NCBI RefSeq assembly: GCF_041260155.1
Contig: NC_091947.1
Location: forward strand, 26,298,115 to 26,362,114
Length of the DNA stretch: 64,000 bases
Source of the DNA: Ptychodera flava
Lineage: Eukaryota > Hemichordata > Enteropneusta > Ptychoderidae
Direction of reading: 5' to 3'
Positions within the stretch are counted from its first letter, which is position 1. The number at the start of each line of letters is the position of its first letter. Positions 45,737 through 57,300 of the stretch are shown here, piece by piece. Below the pieces are notes generated by a model. That model was not told the DNA's origin, searched no databases, and saw only the letters and a program-made list of their open reading frames with translations. Made by a program: the position numbers and the translations under genes.

Positions 45737-46677
45737 GTGCCAAATAGAGTGACTCTCGACACAGAACTCACGGAGAGACCGACCAACACTACTGGTGACT
45801 ACAGAAAAAGGAATAGGATAAAAATGTCTGCTGAAACTCGTTCAAAAAAGATGGAAAAAAAGCGAGGTGCTCAGGGTGCCACGTCGTCGGATGACACGCA
45901 GCAGACTTCCATTACGCAATACGTTGCAACGGAGAACACCGTGACCTGTAGCACAGACCCAAGTCAAATAGAGGAGAGTGAACAGGACTTCCGTAGGTTC
46001 ATGAAAGAAATGATACTGAGAATGGATTCCAACTTGAAGAGGTTAGTCGATGAGCACACTGATACAAAAAATAGAGTCGACAGAGTAGAGAAAGAATTGG
46101 AAGAAAGAAATGAAAAGTGTGAAGACCACCTGGAAGAACACCGACAGACGAACCATGCCTTGAATCAGAAAATAGCAGCCATGACGGCAAAAGTTGAGGC
46201 GTTGGAAAAAGAAACTTAGCTTTGAAGGACAGTGTGGAAAAACTGAGTGAACAGCAGAAGAACCAAGAAAGATATTCAAGAGCATATAACCTGCGATTCG
46301 GTGGCATTAAAGAAACAAAGAATGAAAACTGTAAGCAGATAATAGAAGAAATTCTAACGAATAAATTCAAGATGGCTCCCTGTGATGTAACGGACATTCT
46401 TGAAAACGCTCACCGATTGAAAGGAAAGAAGACGTCGAATATGCCACGCCATATCATCGTCAAATTTTACAGTAGAACAGTTAAAGAAGAAGTAAAAGTA
46501 AAAGCAAGGAAAACTCTTGAAGGTACGGACATGTTTATTACGCAGGACTTAATTCAAGAAGACTACCAAGTTAAACGAAAACTCGGCGGCATCATGCAGG
46601 CTGCATTCAGAGAAGGAAAGAAGCCATTGTTCCGTAGAGGAAGGCTGTACATAGACGGAAAACTCTACTCTGCATGA
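45737..46677 (+). mobile_element. L1-type LINE ORF1 (coiled coil, RRM, C-terminal domain), one frameshift, no ORF2
   Basis: Two adjacent frames, 45737-46219 and 46222-46677, make one ORF1-type protein of about 312 residues if one missing base near 46214 is allowed for. The first frame is polar and rich in Glu, Lys and Arg; residues 75-160 look like a coiled coil. The second holds RYSRAYNLRFGGIKE (RNP2-like strand), RHIIVKFYSRT (RNP1-like strand) and MFITQDLIQEDYQVKRKL to FRRGRLYIDGKLYS. Together these are the RRM and C-terminal domain of L1-type ORF1p, an RNA-binding chaperone. No endonuclease or RT follows; the 3' side passes into pyrimidine-rich DNA and then an unrelated tandem array. It abuts the truncated end of pseudogene C. 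Confidence 0.85.
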
Positions 46678-46935
46678 ATGAAAATTTAAAGAGACACTTT
46701 CTGAATCTAATTTAGATTAAGTTTTTGAAAAAGATCTTTGTAAATTTTTTCTCCGGCGCATTCTTGTTCTCGTTTTTTTTTCTTTCCCCTTTCGTGCCGT
46801 TTTTCCCCTTCGTTGCTGTTGGGGTTTTGCCGTCTGTTTTCTTCTTCTTTGGCTTTGTTTCTTTTTGTTCGTTTTTGTGTGTTATGTCTGTTAAGATGTA
46901 CGAGGAAAGAGAGATTTTGTCAAACGCAAAGCAAT

Positions 46936-48304
46936 GGACGATGATGGATGACGGACGACGACGGAAAATCAACCTATTTGATAAGCTCCGCGTCGCTGAC
47001 AGCGGAGCTAAAAAAGTATTTTTGGTAGGTCATTGTGTTAAGTTTTTCACAATTTAGTTCATCTATAGAAACCTGTATGCCAAATTTCAAAGCTGTGAGA
47101 CCAGTACTTTTTGAGAAACACATTTTTTAAACAAAAATGGAAAAAATTGACCCCGAAAATCAAAATTACAGATTTCATTATAATTTCAAATAATATTATT
47201 TAGTTCATCTATAGAAACCTATATACTAAATTTCAAAGCTATCAGATGAGTAGTTTTGGAAATACACATTTTTTGGCCAAAAATGGCAAAAATTGCCCAA
47301 AAAATACAAAATTACAGATTTCATCAGAAATTCAATATATATTACTTAGCTCATCTGTAGAAACCTGTATACCAAATTTCAAAGTTATCAGACCAGTACT
47401 TTTTGAGAAACACATTTTTTGACCAAAAATGGCAAAAATTACCCAAAAATAAGAAAATTGCAGATTTCATCATAATTTCAATAAATATCATTAAGGTGAT
47501 CTGTAGAAACCTGTATACCAAATTGCAAAGCTATCAGATGAGTAGTTTTGGAAATACACATTTTTTGACCAAAAGTGGCAAAAATTAACCCAAAAATACA
47601 AAATTACAGATTTCATCAGAAATTCAATATATATTACTTAGTTCATCTATAAAAACCTGTATACCAAATTTCAAAACTATCAGACCTGTACTTTTAGAGA
47701 AATACATTTTTTGACCAAAAATGGCAAAAATTGCCTTAAAATGCAAATTTGCATATTTCTTCACAATTTGAACAAATCTGAAATAGATCATCCCTAAGGA
47801 CATATGTACCAAATATCAAAGCTATCTGACTGGTAGTTTTGAAGAAGAAGATTTTTAAAGATTGTTTACCAAAAATGACAAAAATAGCCTTAAAATACAA
47901 ATATGCAAATTTCACCATAATTTGAACAAATCTGACTAAAGTCACCCTTAGTAAACTGCATATCAAATTTCAAAGCAATTGGACAAGCGGTTTCAGAGAA
48001 GATGATTTTTTATACCAAAAACACCAAAAAATGCCCAAAAAATACAAATATGCAAATTTCACCACAATTTGAATAAAATTAAGTGACGTCACCCCAAGTG
48101 AGCTGCATATAAAATTTCGAAGCAATTGGACTTGCGGTTTCAGAGGAGAAGGCAATTGTTGACGGACGACGATGGACGACGACGGACGATGATGGATGAC
48201 GGACGACGACGGAAAATCAACCTATTTGATAAGCTCCGCGTTGCTGACAGCGGAGCTAAAAAAAGTATTTTTGGTAGGTCATTGTGTTAAGTTTTTCACA
48301 ATTT
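46936..48304. repeat. ~147-bp x 7.5 tandem array between 120-bp direct repeats with a hairpin
   Basis: Near-identical direct repeats at 46936-47055 and 48184-48304 each contain GACGGACGACGACGG. Each also contains the palindrome AGCTCCGC...GCGGAGCT and GTAGGTCATTGTGTTAAG. Between them, a unit marked by TTCATCTATAGAAACCTGTA, CCAAATTTCAAAGCTATCAG and TGACCAAAAATGGCAAAAAT recurs. Repeats start near 47055, 47201, 47347, 47492, 47639, 47784, 47937 and 48082, and diverge toward the right. The plan (tandem core plus ACGG-type simple repeat and hairpin end) resembles Helentron-associated elements such as oyster pearl. That assignment is inference. Confidence 0.85.
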
Positions 48305-48869
48305 GGCAAAATGTAGCCAGGAATTAACAATTTGCATAGTCTCTTATGATCGTCTATTCTGTGCCCTGGCCAGAGTCGGAGTAACTCAAGTCGGCTTAAT
48401 AGCCTGATAAATCCAAAAAGTGTACTGATGCGTTTAAAAGTTGCCTTAGGAATATGGTTCTACAAACTGCTAATAACAGGTAGTGTTAAACATCCGCGAG
48501 CAGAACTGCCAAAATAAATATGCGGCTATATGATAATTGGAGGGGGCTGAAAAATTTTAATCATATAGATTGGGAAAGAGTGAGAGGGATTTGAAAAAAG
48601 ATTTCAGTTCCGGTTCCTTCAGCTGCCCCTCCCCTCCCCTCACCGTTCTTTGTGAACTCAGCCTTATTGGTTGCTTTCGGAACAGATTTTTCGGGTTTCG
48701 TCTTTTTCCGGTTCACTCATATTTTCTGTCGTTTGATTCTCTTAGCTCTAATACATGGAATGTAAGTGGTTATTAAAACTAGATTATTGTCCATGGTATT
48801 ATTGTTTTGCTTTTGTTAAAGTTGTTTATTTCATGTTTTATTTTTGTTTCTCCGATGATGCGTTCTAAC

Positions 48870-49620
48870 TCACTTTTTTATATAGCCTTTGTTGTAGCAT
48901 GTTCTAATATATCGTAATGTTTCGCCTTTAACAAGGCCCCTGAATCTTGCTGGTGGGTGGCATGAGTTCTGTGTAAGAATTGGAATGCATCTGTTGATTT
49001 TGTGTGTGCTCTGATGTCGAGAATGTTCTCTTTGTTGCATCGACTGCCTTATAGATGTAAGGTCTAAATATATGATTTATTGAGAAGAGCTTTCGAAAAT
49101 TTGAAAGTATGGTGCATTTGTTTTATCTTTAATATGAATTTATTAAGCTCGTGTTGAGTTCCAATGAAAATCAGGAATACATCGTCACTGAATCACAGCC
49201 AGAGCGATATTTGTTCTGTGTGTTGCTGTATTATTCTCATTTCATCTCTTGAAATGTTATGTCGACAATTTCTGATGAAGCTGGATATCCCGTACTACAC
49301 CCGCATATCTGACGGTAAAATTTATTGTTGAATTCAAACGTGTTGTTCTTAAAAATTATTTCCAGCAAAGCTATCATGCATTTTGTTGGTTGTTGTTTGA
49401 TTATGTAGTCGTTTTATGATCTTTTCTGATTTAATGCTCTGCCGACTGATTCAATTGCTTCATTGTGTAAAGACGAAAATTCGCCACAATGTCTTGCCTT
49501 TTCAACTACTTATACTAGATCAGTTTGGGCCCATCGGGAACGAAACGAGGCATTTTAACAACTCTATGTATGAAGACCTGTTGCGTGGTCATCAGCACCG
49601 TAGCAATTAGTTAACACATG
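48870..49620 (-). mobile_element. Penelope-like reverse transcriptase fragment, decayed
   Basis: On the minus strand, short frame-switching stretches read ALLEIIFKNNTFEFNNKFYR, QICGCSTGYPASSEIVDI, ISLWL and FSDDVFLIFIG. They then read LDIRAHTKSTDAFQFLHRT and SCHPPARFRGLVKGETLRYI. The order (FNxKxYxQxxGC-G block, then an xxDDxFLI palm motif, then SCHPP-RGLVKGE) fits Penelope-like or a related RT lineage. Several frameshifts and stops are present. No GIY-YIG endonuclease was recognised. Confidence 0.75.
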
Positions 49621-51360
49621 ACAAAACGTGTCACTGCAATTGATGAACTGAATGGCCCAAATCTTATGTTTACCACCGTGCACGTATGCTTAATCATAGA
49701 TGAAAGTGTTTTCTGATCTTTGTTGTTTCTAAATACATCATGAACTTGTTGCACTAAAAACAAAACTGGCTTTCTTTCTTAGCGAAATGTAGCAACATCT
49801 CAGCCATGATAATGATAATGACTTGCTGTAATATTCCAAAGAACAGCGAATGTTATATCAACCTATAATTACCAGATAGAGTTACTTGGACAAAGGAATA
49901 TTACAATAAACGTCACTAATTGCGCTTTTCCCATACATGCATGCATGTCAGCCCTATGAAAGTCGGATTTGCTTATTATCTTTATTGATGAGATGAACGA
50001 TTTACACGTTTAGGTGTCTGGGTTCCATATATTTGAACTCGCAGTATTTGCAGTACTCTTGTGATCCACCACATACCCGGCTTTATTTTGAAGTTGTTGG
50101 AGTAAATAAAGGTCTCACCACCTTACAATTTTTCCATCCCCAGTTTGTTTTTCCCGATAGATCTAGAGTTAACACAAGAATGGCATCCATGTGAAATTTC
50201 AAGTGTCGGTAAATTTTATGTAATTTGGTTTTCGAATATAATTTGTCCGTGACACACGATTTTTATTCTTGGCTTTGAAAGAATTTGTTGAGAAGGCTTA
50301 ATCCTGTCAATTGCGAGACACCTACCGCCTTGTCATCATTTGTTAAAATGTCAGCATATATATGAGACATTGTGCATGGAAAGAAATAGTCAAACGGATG
50401 TTCTCATCTAATTAGACGTAAGTAGACTCGCATGTCAAAAAACAAAATACAATACGACATCGGCGAAGACAATTGATATTAAAGTCATAACTTTATTAGA
50501 ATAAGTTGGATATCTCTTCTTATTTAATTTGACTGCAAAACGATGCAAGATTTGTGACTTCATAATAAAGAACAGTAATCTATGTTCAGTTCATATATTT
50601 AAGTCGAGACAAATACGGATATGGATTTCTTAGTCGTGGTTCTGTGTTTCAGAAAAAGGATAATTTTATACTGGTTACGGTGCCAACCTTGCAAAAATAA
50701 GAAATGATTACAAGTCGAAGTCTACAAATAAATACCTTTCGGTTAGTAGGCCTAAACATCAAATTCCTGCCCACTTTCTACTGTTACCATTTTGGGAAAC
50801 AAAACTTTTTTTAGCGCCCAGTAGCATCAAAAACAGTAAACAAGTAGAGAGTTGCTGTAAAATTCTCTCAACGAAAAATTTTTTAATGTGCTCTCCCCAC
50901 AAGGATTTTACTCTATATGGGCACGAGCTTCTTTGAAACATAACTTCGCCATTTCGTGCCATATCCAATTTTGCATGTATAGCTAAAACGAGTCCAAAAA
51001 GCAACAACTTGAACCATTACTTTTCCTTATAGACAAGTAGGCTTTCATGAACTTGCTTACATTTTTCTTGCAGAAAGATTTGCTTGATACCATAACTTGG
51101 CATGCTCAGTTAAGTTTTCAATCGCATTGGGTACCAAAAATTCCGTTTACGCCTTTAACAGCATATGGCAACGTATTTCTATCAAACAAATTTACAATAC
51201 TTATCTTCCTAACTGCACTGTTGTGCGACGCATGAAAGTGTTAAATACTAAGTAATATAATACGACACTACGACATATCAGCCATGTGATTCTTACTTGA
51301 CAATTAAAGAACTATTCGTTGGATAATGTTGTTTGGTAATGTTGATAGCAGAAAGCTAAA
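49620..51360. other. Spacer downstream of copy D, no gene seen
   Basis: No supported gene. The stretch 50440-50540 resembles 25740-25870 (shared TTGATATTAAA and AGAATAAGTTGGA phrases). An 82-codon minus frame at 50759-51007 has no recognisable motif. Confidence 0.5.
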
Positions 51361-51369
51361 GAATACATT

Positions 51370-54300
51370 TTAGTAGGCCTGTTTGATAAGGTCCGCAGCT
51401 TTTTCAGCAATCATGATGGTTGGTGCGTTCGTATTACCGGAAGTGATATGAGGCATGATAGAGGCGTCAACCACACGAATATTGTCCAGTCCTCGAACCC
51501 TAAAAGAAATGTCGTATATCTCTTAGTCGTATATCAGACCAATGTGTACTATCATACAAGAGCTGCGATCACATGTTACAATTTCTGTCATGGTGAAATA
51601 CGTGTATGAACGTACTTTTGTTGATTACGTAAAGGGACATTATCAATATCTTTTGACCTTTTTTCACCAATATTGTTGCAAACGAGAAGTTGCTGTTGTT
51701 AGAATTATCGACAGATGTCTAAAAATGGTCGACCATAGACAGTTTCCATCCCATTTTGCCTATGCTGTGTAGAATAACCTTGGGTCAGGGGTTTTCGGTA
51801 GACCACCTAAAGCCCCTGACCCAAGATTTTTTCTATGCAATGTAGGCAAGATGGGATGGAAGTTGTCTATGGTCGAGCATTTTTAGACATCTTTCGATAA
51901 GTCGAACAACATCAGCAACTGTTCGTTTGCAACAATATATCGGTGAAAAAGGTCAAAAGATGGCGATAATGTCCCTTAAAGATAGTTAAATGTACATATT
52001 AGACAGCGAAACAGTACATCTATACAAGATATTAAATCATCACATAATAATGATGACTACAAACAAAAGCAAAGCACCTACGGAATAATTACCTTAGTGA
52101 TGGGTCAACCACCGCGGATGGGTCCTCCTTTGCCCCCATTTTACATGTTCCAACTGGATGCCATAGTGTGAGAGTCACATGACGGATGACGTACTCCCAG
52201 TATTCGTCAGAGTCCAACTCATGGGGACAATCTTTGAACTGAAAGTAGGCAGGTTTCACTCTACCAAAATAATGAAGAAAGTGGTAGTTGAAATGGTCGC
52301 CTAGTGCACGAAGATTCTTTTTGCTGCATTCTATGAGTCAGCCATAAGGACCGTAGGGAATAAAGAAGCAGTATTATTAACCCATTTCAATCTATGATAC
52401 ACATATGCACACTGAAAGCCTGTATTAGCAACCAACAGTCGCTTCGCCCTGTTGATGTAATCCTTGAGCTCCAACTATACAAACTGCTACTACCAGCAAA
52501 CAAACACTGCATCATTCCATGGCTTAATTGTGTGACCTTATAAGGGCGCCAAGTTAATCTGTCGAGATCGTGTGATATATTGAAGTGTTATGTTAGTACA
52601 GTTAGGCCAAGGGTTGCAAGGGAGCGGATTTGCTGGACAAATCACCAATTGAAAAGGAAGAATGAAATATATTCATTCCCGATATCTATCTTCTTGCCAA
52701 ATGTGGATTCGCAAATCTCTCGCTTCTCGCTTCTTCGTTAATAACCTGCCCGATTCTACCTATTCTAAACCAGATTGAAAAAAATAAACTTTGGTGAGAA
52801 AAAATATGTTCAATGAATGTACCGACCAAGCCTTTGGTCTTTCATTTTTGTCAACACAAGCAATATCCACGCATTCCACCAATAATTTTGTCGGCGCATA
52901 TCCAGCATTGTTACCAACGTTAAAGGCCACATTTACATCGGCATTACAATTCAGCACGGTGTTTATCAGAGAAATAAAAACAAGTCTCTTTCAGTTCAAG
53001 GTCACTACATAGATAACAATGCCCACAAATGGTGCGCCAACCATTACATTTAAATAACAATAACAAACAGATCATTGCTTGTAATTCATTGTCATCCTGA
53101 GACTACAGTACTTAAAAAAAAAAGCAAAATATCGAGCAAATATTCTTTTAAAGATAAATCAATTTCGACTCTATTACAATGGACAACCCTGAGGAATAAG
53201 CTTCAACGATCGTAATAAAACAAACGGATCCTTAAATAATAATCCTGGCTTTCGTACTTAAGGAGAAAATGGACACATTGCAATATAAAAAGATATTGAG
53301 TGAAAGTATAAACAGAAAAAATTAAGGGATTTATGTAGGAACTTCGTTTCGAGTCTCAAAAAATACGGCAGATGACTGAACCAGTGACACTTATTTTTTG
53401 CGTAAATTTATAAACATGTTTCTTTACAAGTGGCTTTTAGATTATATGTAGAAGAGATTGGGTTGTTTACTAAGAAGTGAAGATACAAAATTATACTGAG
53501 AATTTATTACAGACTCATGGCAATTCTGCCGCATCAGCATTCTCCCTATGGCCTTTGCCATACGCATAGCATCGTGACACAAAAATGGCTTCTCGTTCTG
53601 AATCTTTTGACAATAATAAAATGATCAATAATAGTTTTCCTACGTGGAAATCAATGTGATGGCCGCATGACTCACAGTTAATCCTCTATCTTAAGACGAA
53701 TCAAAGAAGGAAGCCGAATGACCGCCATCCATGACAGATTGAGCAGCATATATAATGGCATTTTGCGACAAAAAGCAATTTACAGGCTCAAATATAAAAC
53801 AAAGGAGACCGAATGTATGAAGCGATCTTCTTTTCAATACCATAAACAGGTGAGAAAACATGAGATGCTAAAACTTACCAATTGTATGTTTATATCCAGT
53901 GTAAGAATGCTTGAACACAAAGACTACGCTACGTTATGGGTAAGTAAAACACATAGCAATACATGAAACATAATTGTCTATGTTGTCACTGATAATCATC
54001 AGAAGGTTCCAGTACTAATGGCGTATCGTCGGATATACGTTCTTTGTAAAATGAAGGAAAATAACTAATTATTCACCCACCGAAAGTTTGAAATCAGCGT
54101 GCAAGATTTCTCCCTTGCTTTCAATTAGATTATAATAATATATAAAAGAAAACAAACTTTCATGCAAAAGAAGTACACCTACCCGCGTTTTTTCAGAGCT
54201 TCAGAATTTATCAACTCCTGGATAACACGTACACCCTAAAAATAGACAAGGCGATGCTTTTAGTATCTCGGTCCATGTGTTTCTACCCGTTATTTTTGCG

Positions 54301-57300
54301 TCTCTAGTTTAGCTCTCTTCCTCCCTTCCCTTCCCTCTCCTGCCCTCCTCTTCCCTCCTCCCCTGTCCCTCTTTCTCCTCCTTCCAGCTGTACATGTTTA
54401 CGAGGATGAGCTCAATTTAGCGCTTATAAACGGCAAGCGAGGGTGTTTGGTTGAGGATATAAGACCTTTTGGTCGAGCAAATACCCGAGCGCACCGTTTA
54501 TAACCTCATCATAATATGCTAAAGTTAAATACAAGTGGACAATGTCGTTATTCGGGACCGAAGTTGGAACAAGAGTTCAGGCGCCCAGGCTGAACATAAA
54601 CTCTACAAAAAACGTTTCAGAACTCGCGCGCGTGCACAATTGATTCTATACAATAAGGTAACGCAACGCATCGATATTGCGATTACACATCGAATTTGAA
54701 GAATTTTACTCGAAAAAACGATCAAAAAACCTCCAAAAATATTATGTTGTTGTTACATCGTCGTCACTGCTTATACAATCTCATCATTTGTAGGTTCATC
54801 GAGCTGCACCAGACTAAAATTTAACAATCAAAATCGATATCAAGCCGTACACTTGTTCGACATTTTGGTGGGTTGAGCTCTAAAGCCAGAGTTTTAAAAT
54901 TTGCGCGAGCTCAAAAATGTTCGAAGCGCGCAGGTCTTGTTGTTGAGAATATAAACCCTAGAACCAGCTAATCAGATTGTCGATTTCAGCTAATCATATT
55001 ATAATTGTAGGTATTTACTTTCAGTATTGTCTTGACATCATCCGGGTCTTCAAGGTAATGCGGATCTATGATTGGATAATCCGAGGGATCGCGACTGCGC
55101 AGTTTCAGGTTGCCAGAACTTTTTGGATGAAGCAATCCAGGGTAGAAAGTTAAGCCTTCTCTTGCATCCATTTTCGCGCAGCTATCATGTTCGAGAACCT
55201 CAGTAAACCTGTTGACATCGAAAAAATCGGAAAAAGTAGCTGTTACCATTTATCGTACCAAACCCATTGTCATACCAAAGTTATGGTTTATTATTTCAAC
55301 AAAGTATTCTCAGTCTCGCCGAAGATCACGTGGCTCTAAGAAATACATACAGAAATACTCACTCATCGCTGTAGTTACAAAGTTTCTTCTCATAGCCTCC
55401 AAATAGGTAGTAAAATGGGAGGAAGAAGATCTGAATGTCTGGCCATGGAAGTCCTTCCTGTAGTTGGAATTTATTTCATGACATTACAAAAAAAGAAATG
55501 TCTTACATTTCAAGCAATCCCCGAACATACACAATCGCTGGTATACTGCCCAATATTATTGTACACAAAGCAAAGTTACCTCAAGAAGTGTATACACCAA
55601 TTCCAGTTTTGTTAGGTAATTAAAGGGACAAGAGGAAAGCTTCTTGTCTGTATCTGACCTTGAACAAATACAGATTAATCTAACAAAGTTACCTGGCTAT
55701 GGAAACTTTCTGACAGATTTCGATACGTCTGAATATTTACAGAAAGCATAATTCAGATAGTTGCCTTCTAAATATACAGTAATAGATATATTTGAATGTA
55801 ATTAGAATCTTAGACAGGCATTTGCTGAGAAAAAATAAATACTGCACGTATTCAAAAATTGATTGTACCTTTTGCTCAATTAAAGGCTGTTCGAAGTCCA
55901 GGCTAGCGATATATTGGTTTTCATCGAGTTCGTGTTCGATGTTGTTTAGCGTGTATGTATGTGTACATGCTCCATTGAGCTAGTGCCACCTGTAGGAAGT
56001 GGTCCTGGTTAAAATCGTAACGACACGGTTATTGAACTACATTCTGCAGAGGAGCGGATCTACCAAAATGGTCTCGGCTGCCGAATTATTTGCTGAGTGG
56101 GTACGTACCATTAGTTGCGAGTTCGAATTTCTTAGAAAAAAATACTAAATATTTGAAGAAAGCAGTTTTTATGCCCTCAATTGTGACCTCGCTTTGACAT
56201 TAATGTATTTTATCGTTGTATTGAAAAGGCTAGTGCAGTGTATCTTCAAGTACCTCTGTTTTGATAAATCCATCCACTTCCAAGGCATTTGTGCCAACAG
56301 CGTCCTGTGATAATAAATCAATAAAAATCCACAACACATTACTACTACCACTTTATTAACCTTATCCATTACTTTGTGTGGAAGGCTACATTAGAATTAA
56401 AACTTTGTGTTATGGAATATGTGATAAACCTAAGCTGTTCTATTTTTATTTTCCCAAATTGAATTGTAATTAACATTCATTTATTTGTTCGTTCGTTCGT
56501 TTGTTCGTCAGTAGCTAGGTAGGTAGGTAAGAAGGGGGTTGGTAGGTGGGTCGGTCGGTCGATAGGTCTTTGATTTTTCAGTTATTTTTTACAAACATAA
56601 AGATGGTGTCATACCTGAGGAAGGCCTCCACCAATAGCTTCGCATCTTACTATGGTCATAATATGGTCCTGTAGTGAAAAAATGGGCAATTCTTAAATTT
56701 TTCAGATTGTGTGGGCAAAGCTTTGCATTATTTACCATTTATGGGTCATTTGCTATCCGTCTTTGACATGATGCCATGGTATCCTCCTTAAATTCACACA
56801 ATTATAAAATGACTTTACAGAATCAATTTAAAACTTGCAATATCGATTGATAATTCACACACATGACTGATGTATTTCATTCCTGCATTTCATTGTCTTC
56901 AAAAAACCACACAGACCTTTTACTTTGAAAAATTGGAATAATGAAGTGATAGGTGTATCGATGTGTTTCACTCATACCTGCAAGTTTTCACCTACTGGAA
57001 GGTCACAAATTACGGGTATTCCTAACGCTTCCAGATGATCTTTCGGCCCAATACCTGACAACATCAGAAGCTGGAATGTAGATTTAATGTTAAACACAGT
57101 ATGATGAACAATATGGCAACGCGTGTGAGAGAAAGATAGACTTGGACAGTAAACTGCCTTAAGATTGCAAAGACAAAGAATATCTGGTAAATTGATACTA
57201 CAGCATCTTACACTAGTCGTTATGATTTCTTCGAGAAGTGTTGCCTAATAGTGAAAATCAAGCCTTGAAAATGAGTGTAACAAAGACTGACAGTTTTGAG

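Noticed and set aside
46725-47057. 110-codon plus frame and the overlapping minus frame after ORF1
   Set aside because: Low-complexity Phe/Ser- or Lys-rich translations of a pyrimidine-rich tract running into a repeat.
50759-51007. 82-codon minus-strand frame
   Set aside because: No motif, no paralog in the window and no splice-compatible partner exons.
56305-56977. A hidden exon for the missing lid segment in introns 8 or 9 of copy D
   Set aside because: Neither intron has an AG-to-GT segment encoding the aromatic-rich helix expected in CHDH relatives.
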